A stretch of DNA of 48,416 bases from Lachnospiraceae bacterium (GTDB lineage: Bacteria > Bacillota > Clostridia > Lachnospirales > Lachnospiraceae), in contig JAAWJI010000031.1 in NCBI GenBank assembly GCA_022796795.1, positions 1-48,416 of the forward strand, given 5' to 3'. Positions 34,068 through 44,254 of the stretch are shown here, piece after piece (positions within the stretch are counted from its first letter, which is position 1; each line of letters begins with the position of its first letter). Under the pieces are notes generated by a model, which had not been told where the DNA came from, searched no databases, and saw only the letters and a list, made by a program, of their open reading frames with translations. The position numbers were made by a program, and so were the translations under genes.

Positions 34068-35390
34068 ATGAAAAAGAAAGTAGCGGCATTGGTACTGGCG
34101 GCAGTTATGGCAGTTGGCGTGACAAGCTGCGGGAACAAAGAGACAGGCACAAATACCACAGAGCCGGCGCAGACAGGCGAGACGGGGACCCAGGCCTCCG
34201 GGGAGGAAGCAAAAGAAGGCGTTGACATGAAATTCTGGATTTTCCTGGATCCCACCTCCACAGAGGACCCCAGAAGCGTGGTGCTCAAATCCATTGTGGA
34301 CGAATACAATGCCACCAATGAATACGGCAATACAGTGACCGTGGAGAGCTTTAACTACAGCGAGTTTGAGGCCCAGGCAATCCAGGCGGCGGCAGCCGGT
34401 ACGGGGCCAGATATTATCAACTGCTTTTCCGATCAGTTAAAGCAGCACATTGACGCCAAGACCGTGCAGCCCATGACCGCTTATGCGGCAGACTTCATTG
34501 ACGAGATGGGAGACTATATTCACACGGCGGAAAAGCTGAAGCAGGAGGATGGAGAGGTGTATTCCCTTCCCTGGGAGAGCCGGGTAACTGTCATGTGGTA
34601 TCGGGGAGATGTGTATGAGAATGCTCCTGCAGGATGGGAGGAGCTTTTGGCAGCAGGAAGCCAGGCTTCCACGGACCTGGCTGTGGGAATGGGCCTGGGC
34701 CTTAGCGAGGGCGGAAACGGAGCCGGTCTTATTGAGACCTTTATTCCCTGGCTTCGCTCCTGCGGCGGAGATTTCCTGGACGCGGAGGGAAAGGCTGTAT
34801 TTAACAGCGACGCCGGCGTACAGACCGTGGAATACATCAAATCTCTGGTAGAGGAAGGAGCTATGGATCAGTCTATGATGAATATGGCCTACGACGACAT
34901 TGTGGATGGATTCAAAAGCGGCACCGTGCTGGCCATGAACGCGGGAACCCAGCGGTCTGCGACCATTATGGGATCTGATCTGTCGGAAGACTTCAAAAGC
35001 TGTCCCATGCCTGGCGCGGAGGGAAAACCGGCTCCTGCTTATGTGGCGGGCCAGACTCTTGCCATTGGACAGTATGCCCAGGATCCGGATATGGCCTTTG
35101 ACTTTATTAAATTTTTCCTGTCCGGGGAGAATCAGGTCAAATGGGTGGGAGCTAACTGCCTGCCGGTGCGGACGGGAGTTTACGAGGATGCCAGCGTAAA
35201 GGAAAATCCCATGTATGATTCCATGGTTATGTGGAGCGATTACGCAACAACAGGGGAGATCACCTTCTACCCGGCAGATTATACAGAGCTGTGCACCAAC
35301 CTGGTGAAAGCCGTGCAGAATGTGTGCTTCAACGGAGCGGACGCTAAGACAGAGCTGGATGCCGTGGTGAATTGGTACAATACGAAATAA
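34068..35390 (+). CDS. Extracellular sugar-binding lipoprotein of ABC transporter
   Basis: This 440-residue receptor has a lipoprotein signal (LAAVMAVGVTSC, Cys at about 22) and a Thr/Glu/Gly-rich linker. A family 1 solute-binding fold follows (FWIFLDPTSTEDPRSVVLKS, AAAAGTGPDIINCFSDQLKQ). It captures the substrate outside the membrane and delivers it to the two permeases. The ligand cannot be told from sequence. ATG 34068 (MKKKVA) is preferred, 7 bases from AGGAGG. Confidence 0.92.
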   Translation: MKKKVAALVLAAVMAVGVTSCGNKETGTNTTEPAQTGETGTQASGEEAKEGVDMKFWIFLDPTSTEDPRSVVLKSIVDEYNATNEYGNTVTVESFNYSEFEAQAIQAAAAGTGPDIINCFSDQLKQHIDAKTVQPMTAYAADFIDEMGDYIHTAEKLKQEDGEVYSLPWESRVTVMWYRGDVYENAPAGWEELLAAGSQASTDLAVGMGLGLSEGGNGAGLIETFIPWLRSCGGDFLDAEGKAVFNSDAGVQTVEYIKSLVEEGAMDQSMMNMAYDDIVDGFKSGTVLAMNAGTQRSATIMGSDLSEDFKSCPMPGAEGKPAPAYVAGQTLAIGQYAQDPDMAFDFIKFFLSGENQVKWVGANCLPVRTGVYEDASVKENPMYDSMVMWSDYATTGEITFYPADYTELCTNLVKAVQNVCFNGADAKTELDAVVNWYNTK

Positions 35391-35407
35391 GCGGGGAGGA
35401 ATACATT

Positions 35408-36910
35408 TTGAAACAGATTTATGATGTGATTGTAATGGGAGGAGGTCCCGCAGGGATCATGGCAGCCCTGGCCTGTGGGAAGCTGGGGGTAAGCACCCTA
35501 CTCATTGAGAAAAACGGCTTCCTGGGGGGAGCTGCCACAGCCAGCGTACTTGGGCCTATTTCTCCCTTTCACTATAAGGATGAGCAGGTTATCAACGGGA
35601 TTCCCCAGGAATTTATGGACCGATTGGTGCAGGAGGACGGCAGCACCGGACATATGAAGACCCTGGATCCCTATGGAAGCGGGGACTCCCTGGGGTTTTA
35701 CGACCGGGAAAAATATAAGTATGTGGCGGCGGAAATGCTCTGTGAAATGGGGGTGGAGATCCTCTATCATTCCATGCTGGAATCCGTGGACTGCCAGGAC
35801 TATCAGGTGACGGGGCTTACGGTCATCTCCAAGGGGGGAGACCGGATGCATTTTCAGTGTCATGTGATTGTAGACGCCACAGGAGACGGGGATGTGGCGG
35901 TACGGGCAGGAGAAAACTATGTGCTGGGAGATGAGAGAGATCACAAAATGTCCCCCTCCTCGGCCATGTTTGAGATGGCAAACGTGGACACGGACAAGGT
36001 GTTCCGTTATATCCAGGAGAACCCGGAGGACTTTGAGTTCCTCAGCGATATTGTGCCCATGAGGGAGTTTTCTCCCAGGTTCCGGCAGCATTATTTTGTG
36101 GGACAGGGCTTTAAAAAGCTGGTGAAACAGGCTGTGGATGCGGGAGAGCTGGTATTCGGCCGGGATTCCGTCATTGTGCTAAACGGGATACACCCAGGTT
36201 CCATGCATTTCAACGCCACCCGGACCTGCGGCTACAATGAGACAAATGTGACGGAACGAACACTATGCGAGCTGGACGGAAGGAGACAGATCAACTCCGT
36301 GTCTGAGTTTATGATCAAATACGTGCCTGGATTTGAAAATGCCTATGTGAGCGTGACCAATTCAGAGATCGGCGTCCGGGAAACCCGGCATATTGAGGGG
36401 TGCTACACCCTGACTGGACAGGACGCCTATGAGGGCAGAAAATTTGAGGATGTGGTTTCCAGGGGATATTTCCCCATAGACCTGCACAATCCGGATGGGA
36501 AAGAGGGGTACGGAAACGGGGGCGTGTGGAAGGTTCCCAAGGATACCTTTGATATCCCCTATCGCTGTCTGGTGCCACGGCATATAGATGGGATTGTCCT
36601 GGCAGGCAGATGCATTTCCGGAACCAGCGAGGCCCACGGCTCCTACCGGACCCAGGGGGGTATTATGGGGATTGGACAGGCCGCCGGCGTGGCTGCGGCT
36701 CTCTGCGCAAAAAATGGAGTGCAGCCCAGAGAACAGGATTATAAGGAGATCCAAGAGACCCTTATAGGCCTGGGAGCCTCGGTATTCCGGGATGAAAAAA
36801 AGACAGAGGAAGAAAAGGCCCAGGGACGGAAAATGGCGCAGGATTATATCAGAGACCATGAGGGAAACCTGATTACCAGGCCGGAAATTCTGAAGACCTA
36901 TGAGGATTAA
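35408..36910 (+). CDS. FAD-dependent oxidoreductase (PF12831-like)
   Basis: This 500-residue flavoprotein begins with the dinucleotide motif VMGGGPAGIMAALACGKLG and an FLGGAATA loop. DATGDGDVAVRAGE follows at about 165, and the C-terminal FAD block is VLAGRCISGTSEAHGSYRTQ then GGIMGIGQAAGVAAALC. This family oxidises or reduces sugar-like and cyclitol-like substrates in catabolic operons. The start is a TTG at 35408, 8 bases after GGGGAGG; the upstream extension overlaps the binding protein gene. It is cotranscribed with the transporter, so it probably acts on the imported compound. Confidence 0.85.
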   Translation: MKQIYDVIVMGGGPAGIMAALACGKLGVSTLLIEKNGFLGGAATASVLGPISPFHYKDEQVINGIPQEFMDRLVQEDGSTGHMKTLDPYGSGDSLGFYDREKYKYVAAEMLCEMGVEILYHSMLESVDCQDYQVTGLTVISKGGDRMHFQCHVIVDATGDGDVAVRAGENYVLGDERDHKMSPSSAMFEMANVDTDKVFRYIQENPEDFEFLSDIVPMREFSPRFRQHYFVGQGFKKLVKQAVDAGELVFGRDSVIVLNGIHPGSMHFNATRTCGYNETNVTERTLCELDGRRQINSVSEFMIKYVPGFENAYVSVTNSEIGVRETRHIEGCYTLTGQDAYEGRKFEDVVSRGYFPIDLHNPDGKEGYGNGGVWKVPKDTFDIPYRCLVPRHIDGIVLAGRCISGTSEAHGSYRTQGGIMGIGQAAGVAAALCAKNGVQPREQDYKEIQETLIGLGASVFRDEKKTEEEKAQGRKMAQDYIRDHEGNLITRPEILKTYED

Positions 36911-36930
36911 TTTAGGAGGATTAATTTAGG
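36903..36930 (+). repeat. Perfect 14-nt tandem duplication
   Basis: AGGATTAATTTAGG occurs twice head to tail. The stop codon of the FAD oxidoreductase lies in the first copy. A simple slippage duplication is the likely origin. Confidence 0.85.
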
Positions 36931-37001
36931 ATGAAGCCTGGAAACCAGGCGGATTAAAAGAGAAGAATAGAAGTACAGCCCAAGGGCCATTGACACCAGA
37001 A

Positions 37002-37067
37002 GATGCTCTCTTCCCGGCAGCAGGTTTTATTACTTTACCTGTCTGTGGGAAAGGGAGCATCCGTTTT
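37002..37067 (+). terminator. Terminator of the ABC operon
   Basis: An outer stem GATGCTC...GAGCATC with TTCCC/GGGAA and an inner CAGGT/ACCTG hairpin, followed by CGTTTTTAT. It sits between the convergent ABC operon and lacI-type gene. Confidence 0.7.
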
Positions 37068-37075
37068 TATGACCA

Positions 37076-38080
37076 TCAAGTGGTTTTGCGCTCCACAAAG
37101 GTGCAGGGAAAGAGATGTTTGCCGCTCAAAGTACCAGGGGAAGTAAAATAAGAATTCAAATATTCAAAAGCGGTATTGATCATCTGGTCAATGGGAAGAC
37201 GTATGGAGGACAGCTGGTAGGATTTCCAATTGCTTTCTATAATATCATCATATCCAATGAGGGCAAAATCCTCCGGGATACGATAGGAGGAATGATCCTT
37301 TATGGCGTCCATGGCTCCCAGGGCCATGAGATCATTTGCGCACAGAATCGCCATGGGAAGGGTGGGCTGCGCTAAGAGCAGTTCCTGCATGGCCCGGTAG
37401 CCGGAGGGATAGGTGTAATCGCCTTTTGCAACCGGGATATGGTAATAGCCCCATTCAGCCAGACGGTTGAGAAATCCCTGCTGGCGCTGTACACTGCTGG
37501 TCATGGAATCTGGTCCGGAGATAAAGGCAAAAGAATGAAAATTCCTGGAGATAAAAAAATCTGCTGCAAAACGGCTGCTCTCAATGTCATCGCTGGCAAC
37601 AGAGCAGTAATTTTTGCTGGAGGTCTGGCGGTTAATCATAACCACAGGAATGCGGGTGGGGATATTCTTTTCTGTCAGCTGCTCGGATAGGGTGGCGGAG
37701 GCGATAATCAATCCGCTTACGTGGAAGCTGTTGGCCTCCTGGAGCACCTCATAGATGGATCTCTCGTCAAAACTGCTGAACAACAGGATTTTCTTGCCGA
37801 TGGCATGGAGTTTTCGGGAAATCTGGGACACAAAGGAGGCGTAAAAGGGATTTTCCAGCCCGTTTACAATGACTCCGATCAGGTTCGTCTGGTGAAGCAC
37901 CAGGCTCTGGGCCAGGATGCTGGGCGTATAGTTCAGCTGCCTGGCAGCGTTTCGAATCTTTTCCAGTGTATCATTGTTGACCGAATCCGGCTTATTGAAC
38001 GCTCTTGACACAGTAGTCTGAGAAACGCCGGCAAGCTTGGCGACATCTACAGAAGTCACTTTATTCTTTTGATATTCCAT
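37076..38080 (-). CDS. LacI family transcriptional regulator
   Basis: This 334-residue regulator has an N-terminal helix-turn-helix with hinge (VTSVDVAKLAGVSQTTVSRA through LNYTPS, residues 8-55). A periplasmic-binding-protein-like effector domain follows (LIGVIVNGLENPFYASFVSQ, FAFISGPDSMTSSVQRQQGF, ALIGYDDIIESNW). It lies convergent to the ABC operon, and the near-palindromic site at 32157-32170 is the best candidate operator. Its ligand should be the imported sugar or a product of the FAD enzyme. Confidence 0.88.
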   Translation of the reverse strand: MEYQKNKVTSVDVAKLAGVSQTTVSRAFNKPDSVNNDTLEKIRNAARQLNYTPSILAQSLVLHQTNLIGVIVNGLENPFYASFVSQISRKLHAIGKKILLFSSFDERSIYEVLQEANSFHVSGLIIASATLSEQLTEKNIPTRIPVVMINRQTSSKNYCSVASDDIESSRFAADFFISRNFHSFAFISGPDSMTSSVQRQQGFLNRLAEWGYYHIPVAKGDYTYPSGYRAMQELLLAQPTLPMAILCANDLMALGAMDAIKDHSSYRIPEDFALIGYDDIIESNWKSYQLSSIRLPIDQMINTAFEYLNSYFTSPGTLSGKHLFPCTFVERKTT

Positions 38081-38191
38081 AGCACGGCTCCATTCTGCTG
38101 CCGGACTGCAGCGTAGGTTTCATGCAATTATTTTATCAACAAATAGGAGAGAACGCAAGGGGGATTGAAGCGGAAAGCGGAATCCCAGGAT

Positions 38192-38218
38192 TTGACAAAA
38201 GGTTCCGGGGGGTATAAT
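38192..38218 (+). promoter_or_regulatory. Putative promoter of a short transcript
   Basis: TTGACA (38192-38197) and TATAAT (38213-38218) are both perfect but 15 bases apart, shorter than the optimum. With the terminator at 38398-38443 it delimits a unit of about 215 bases. Confidence 0.5.
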
Positions 38219-38253
38219 GGGAAAGCTTTCAGGACACGCAGGAGGCAGGAAAA

Positions 38254-38328
38254 ATGTGCCTATGGGTGGTGTCCGCCAATATTCATGGTAAGAGGAGAGA
38301 GAAGATGAAGAGAAAATCAGTGATATAA
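38254..38328 (+). CDS. Micro-ORF, 24 aa
   Basis: ATG 38254 has GGAGG 8 bases upstream and opens a 24-codon frame with a mostly basic second half. An inner ATG at 38305, in the same frame, also has a good site (GAGGAGAGAGAAG) and gives MKRKSVI before a TAA, which looks like the first residues of an exported protein. It could be a small peptide, a leader, or the stub of a lost gene. I cannot tell which. Confidence 0.35.
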   Translation: MCLWVVSANIHGKRREKMKRKSVI

Positions 38329-38397
38329 GTAACCATAAGAGTCTATAATCCGCTTGCCGTTTTATGGACTCCTGAAAAAACAGAAAGAAGGCAGTTG

Positions 38398-38443
38398 AAT
38401 ATCATGGGAACTTCTCACAGATAAAGTTCCCATGATATTTTTA
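38398..38443 (+). terminator. Strong terminator
   Basis: A perfect 16-bp stem (AATATCATGGGAACTT with AAGTTCCCATGATATT, 10-base loop) runs into TTTTTAT. No ORF of normal length precedes it on this strand. Confidence 0.85.
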
Positions 38444-38449
38444 TGTCCT

Positions 38450-38590
38450 CTTGTCCACCGAGAGGTTCATTTCTGCTGTAAATTGGCACGGAAATTTTTT
38501 CTTGTGCCTGACAGCTCCAGGCTGTACCTTGTAAGAGATGACAGTACCCTCCATGGACAAGGGGCGTATATCCCCTTGTCCACAGAGGGT
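38450..38590. promoter_or_regulatory. Three repeated sites upstream of the recombinase gene
   Basis: A 15-base sequence CTTGTCCAnnGAGGG occurs at 38450-38464 (one difference), in reverse at 38547-38561, and again forward at 38575-38589. The last two form a 45-base imperfect palindrome (38546-38590). Two more hairpins lie between (GGCAC/GTGCC at 38485-38508 and ACAGC/GCTGT at 38511-38525). These could be recombinase binding subsites or a structured leader. The 38081-38622 gap holds this, the short unit before it, and nothing else I can name. Confidence 0.55.
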
Positions 38591-38601
38591 AAACATAGTG
38601 A

Positions 38602-41145
<2,544 letters not shown>

Positions 41146-41146
<1 letters not shown>

Positions 41147-42189
41147 TGAAAATAAGAATACCGAGAATTTCAAATAATGACGATTATGTGATACTGGGGT
41201 CCTGGTGTGTGAATAAGGGTGCCTATATAAAAAAAGGGCAAGTATTGGCGATTTTAGAAACCACAAAAGAAACAAGGGATCTGGTTGCAGAGGAGGCTGG
41301 ATATATTTCCTATGACGTTTCAGAGGGAAGTGAGGTTGAAGTGGGAGCTGTCATAGCAGAGCTTATGGATATGCCTCTGTCCATGGAAAATGAGGAAAGC
41401 CATACGGATACCGATAAAATGGATCATATATCCCAAAAAGCCATGGAGCTGATTAAAAAACATGGGATTGATATAACAAAACTTCCCGCAGATAAAATAA
41501 TAAGAGAGAAAGATATTTTAAAGCTGATAGAGGAACATACCACTCAGAAACAAAGTCCTGCAAATGAGATACTGATTGTCTGCGGAGGAAATATTGCAAG
41601 GATGTGTATAGATACCATCCGGTTGATGGGAGGATATCGACTGGGAGGAATTACAGATATATACGCAGAGACGGGAACCATGCTAATGGGAGTTCCCTAT
41701 ATTGGGGATATTGATGTTTTAGCGAAAAAATACGAGGAAGGGCACAGAACTGCGGTCAATGCCTATGGAGGCGTAGTCAGTTCCATATCTGATCCCTTGT
41801 TTTTTGCCAGAAAAAAGATTTACGAGGAAATAAAAGAATATCAGTTCTTCATGCCCAATCTGATTCACCCAAAGGCAAATGTAGAGACCTCTGCGACTAT
41901 GGGCGAGGGCAATTTGGTTTTTTCGGGAGCGTATATTGGAAGTGAAGCATTTATTGGAAACGATTGTCTGATTAATACAGGGGCAATGGTGTCGCATAAT
42001 TGTACTATTGGAGATCACAGTAGAATTTCTCCTGGAGCTGTACTGGCTGGAGATGTTTTTGTGGGAGAAAATTCCATAGTTGGAATGGGTGTTACCGTTT
42101 ACATGGGAGTTCATATAGGGAGAAATGTGATTATTTATAACGGGAAACATATTTTTAACGATGTACCCGATAACACGATTGTTAAATAG
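41146..42189 (+). CDS. Lipoyl - subunit-binding - NeuD/PglD acyltransferase fusion
   Basis: This 347-residue protein has an unusual order. Residues 1-75 are a lipoyl domain: GSWCVNKGAYIKKGQVLAIL is followed by ETTKET with the lipoylation Lys at 41. Residues 93-131 match a peripheral-subunit-binding domain (ISQKAMELIKKHGIDI then KIIREKDILKLI). Residues 141-235 are a PglD-type Rossmann-like domain, and 241-347 a left-handed beta-helix. SHNCTIGDHSRISPG places the catalytic-type His at 284. So the first half of an E2 is present, but its catalytic core is replaced by a sugar N/O-acyltransferase. ATG 41146 overlaps the E1 stop. I infer that it takes acyl groups from E1. A dihydrolipoamide dehydrogenase is not in the locus. 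Confidence 0.85.
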
Positions 42190-42213
42190 GATGTAAAATT
42201 AGGGAGGAGTCCA

Positions 42214-42510
42214 GTGAAAATTAGAAATATTGTCAGTTTTGTAGGAGGCGCTTTACTTGGAGGCATGGGAATCTGTGTACTGAAACATAGAGAAGAAAAA
42301 GAGACGCGTAAAGACGCTAAGAAATATTTGGATTTATATAGGACGATGAGCCAATACGTTGTGACAAAACAGCAGCATAAAGAAGTATCCGATTATTTTG
42401 AGGAAAATGGCTATGAGAGAATTGCTGTCTATGGAATGAGCCACATGGGACAGCGTCTCATTGACGATTTAAAGGACAGTAAAGTTCAGGTAGTGTATGG
42501 AGTAGACTAG
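42214..42510 (+). CDS. Membrane-anchored Rossmann-like protein, cut by in-frame TAG
   Basis: The standard code gives 98 residues: one N-terminal membrane helix (IVSFVGGALLGGMGICVL, about 6-23), a charged helical stretch, and the start of a Rossmann-like domain (RIAVYGMSHMGQRLIDDL). The frame then meets TAG (42508-42510), after VVYGVD, but stays open for 56 more codons that complete the domain (see next entry). The start is a GTG 8 bases after GGGAGGAG. Such anchored proteins are frequent in Lachnospiraceae glycan loci; their role is unknown. The product may be truncated, read through, or the gene may be decaying. Confidence 0.65.
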   Translation: MKIRNIVSFVGGALLGGMGICVLKHREEKETRKDAKKYLDLYRTMSQYVVTKQQHKEVSDYFEENGYERIAVYGMSHMGQRLIDDLKDSKVQVVYGVD

Positions 42511-42681
42511 CGGGCTGACAGGCTCACCTATTCCCTCCCCATTTATCGTCCGTCAGAAGAATTACCGCAGGTAGACGCTATTGTTGTGACGGCATATGAT
42601 TTTGATGAGATTGAGGAGGAATTGGCGGAAAAAGTTGATTTTCAGATTTTGAATTTTTCGGATATTATTTTTGGTATTTGA
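42508..42681 (+). other. In-frame coding continuation after TAG
   Basis: Beyond the TAG the same frame reads RADRLTYSLPIYRPSEELPQ then VDAIVVTAYDFDEIEEELAE and closes with TGA at 42679. This is the expected second half of the Rossmann-like domain (strand VDAIVVTA, helix after it). The coding pattern is too good for chance, so the TAG is a nonsense change, a read-through site or a sequence error. Confidence 0.75.
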
Positions 42682-42745
42682 AAGATATCCCAGTTTTTAA
42701 GTTTTTACAAATTTTGAGTAGGCTCGTGAGTTGGAGGGAAGGATC

Positions 42746-43990
42746 ATGAAATATTGCGAGAGACCGTTTCAGCATGTATATATTATGCCAAATGGAGATG
42801 TAAGGTGTTGCAGTTGGACAACAAAGGTGCTGGGGAATCTTTTGAAAAATACACTAGAGGAAATTTGGAATAGCGCTGAAGCAGAAGAAATCAGAGAGTC
42901 GGTACGGGATGGGAGTTTTCGATTCTGCCGTCAAAGAAGCTGTCCGCGTTGCGAGAATCATAATCTTGTAGAGATAGACGAGAATTCTGAGGCAGAAAAG
43001 CTAGTGCCTTTGGAGAGACCTGTAGAATTTAATTGCGCGATTGATTATATTTGTAATCACTCTTGCCCGTCATGTAGAAAGAAAGTATTTGTGCCAGACC
43101 AGGAGTATATCAGTCATATGAAACAGATCGTTGAGATGCTGAAACCTTATCTGCAGACGGCCCAATTTCTATCAACGGATGGTCAGGGGGATTGTTTTGC
43201 CTCTCCCTATATAATGGAAATGTTGGAAACTTTGAAACCCGTGAATCCAAACTTGAAAATCACACTTGAGACTAATGGAGTGCTTTTTGATGAAAAGCAT
43301 TGGGATAGGATTAAACATTTGTCCCCATATTATATCAGATGTGTAGTAACGGCGAATAGCTTTCAGAGAGCAACCTATAAATATTTGGCGGGAAATCATG
43401 ACGATTTAGAGAAATTACTTCGAAATCTCCATTTTATAAAAAGGCTGAGAGAGGAAGGCGCAATCAATAATTTTTCCATTAGTATGATTATCCAAGACAG
43501 GAATTTTAGAGAGCTTCCGGAATTTGTGGAACGCTGCATAAACGAATTTCATGTAGATGAGGTCCGCTTGAATCCTATTTACAAGTGGTTTCAATTAACA
43601 GAGGATGAATATTTAGAAAAGGACATTTTAAATCCAAACCATCCTTATTATGAAGAATATATGGATGTGTTAAAGGATGAAAGATTAAAAAATGAGAAAA
43701 TATTCTGGTGGGGAGGCAGTAACATTCATGACCAGAAGATGATGCCAGGAACAAAATATCGGCGTTTGTATCTGTTGGCCTCAAAATGGCTGGAGATCCG
43801 AAGGGAAAGCCCCAGTGCGTTTTTTGAGTATTGTCAGAAAAATGGATATAAGAAAATTTTGATTTATGGGTTTGCAAATTTGGGGCATCAGATATATGAA
43901 GAGTTAAAAGATTTTTGTCCTACAGTTGTAGATCAAAATTGCCGGGAATGGAAGGGGATACGGGTAATAGCCCCAGAGAATTGTAATTAG
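42746..43990 (+). CDS. SPASM/radical SAM protein with C-terminal Rossmann-like domain
   Basis: The standard code gives 414 residues. A SPASM-like cysteine domain comes first (CERPFQHVYIMPNGDVRCCS, then FRFCRQRSCPRC, residues 4-69). The radical SAM cluster CNHSCPSC follows (Cys 103, 107, 110), then a TIM-barrel part to about 330. A Rossmann-like piece (KILIYGFANLGHQIYEELKD, about 370) ends the read portion. It would cleave SAM to start a radical reaction, and the SPASM domain usually carries extra FeS clusters. The substrate is unknown, and peptide, protein or sugar are all possible. ATG 42746 follows GGAGGGAAGG. Its frame is cut by TAG at 43988-43990 but continues. Confidence 0.8.
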   Translation: MKYCERPFQHVYIMPNGDVRCCSWTTKVLGNLLKNTLEEIWNSAEAEEIRESVRDGSFRFCRQRSCPRCENHNLVEIDENSEAEKLVPLERPVEFNCAIDYICNHSCPSCRKKVFVPDQEYISHMKQIVEMLKPYLQTAQFLSTDGQGDCFASPYIMEMLETLKPVNPNLKITLETNGVLFDEKHWDRIKHLSPYYIRCVVTANSFQRATYKYLAGNHDDLEKLLRNLHFIKRLREEGAINNFSISMIIQDRNFRELPEFVERCINEFHVDEVRLNPIYKWFQLTEDEYLEKDILNPNHPYYEEYMDVLKDERLKNEKIFWWGGSNIHDQKMMPGTKYRRLYLLASKWLEIRRESPSAFFEYCQKNGYKKILIYGFANLGHQIYEELKDFCPTVVDQNCREWKGIRVIAPENCN

Positions 43991-44125
43991 GAGAAATATG
44001 ATTTCATAATAGTGACACCGATGAATGATGGAGAGGTTCTAGCGGAAGCTCTTAAACAAAGAACAAAAGCGCATGTTGTGACAATAGAGGATTTGATTTT
44101 AAAAATTGGGAAAAAAGGAATCTAG
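43988..44125 (+). other. In-frame coding continuation of the radical SAM gene after TAG
   Basis: After the TAG the same frame reads EKYDFIIVTPMNDGEVLAEA then KQRTKAHVVTIEDLILKIGK, 44 codons, and stops at TAG 44123-44125. It supplies the last strands and helices of the Rossmann-like domain that is left unfinished at the first TAG. It is the second gene in a row with an amber codon inside this domain type. Confidence 0.75.
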
Positions 44126-44156
44126 GGTAGTATTTTGGAAAGGTAATTTTGGAAAT

Positions 44157-44254
44157 ATGGGAATTATTATCAGTGATATCAGGGTTGCATTAGAGCGTGT
44201 GCGTCAACTTAGGGGGGTATTTACCTTTACGGAACAGGATTTTGTGCAAAAAGC
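44157..44254 (+). other. Out-of-frame N-terminus of the FkbM gene
   Basis: ATG 44157 opens MGIIISDIRVALERVRQLRG, which then hits the frame of the Rossmann-like start GIYLYGTGFCAKSVYYFL only if one base is added in the G6 run at 44212-44217. As sequenced, the 44157 frame ends soon after, and the FkbM frame has a TAG at 44210-44212. A seventh G would make one continuous protein. A frameshift mutation, a slippage-prone contingency tract or an assembly error would each explain it. Confidence 0.6.

Noticed and set aside
42508..42510. Selenocysteine insertion
   Set aside because: The codon is TAG, not TGA, and no SECIS-like need or selenoprotein motif is seen.
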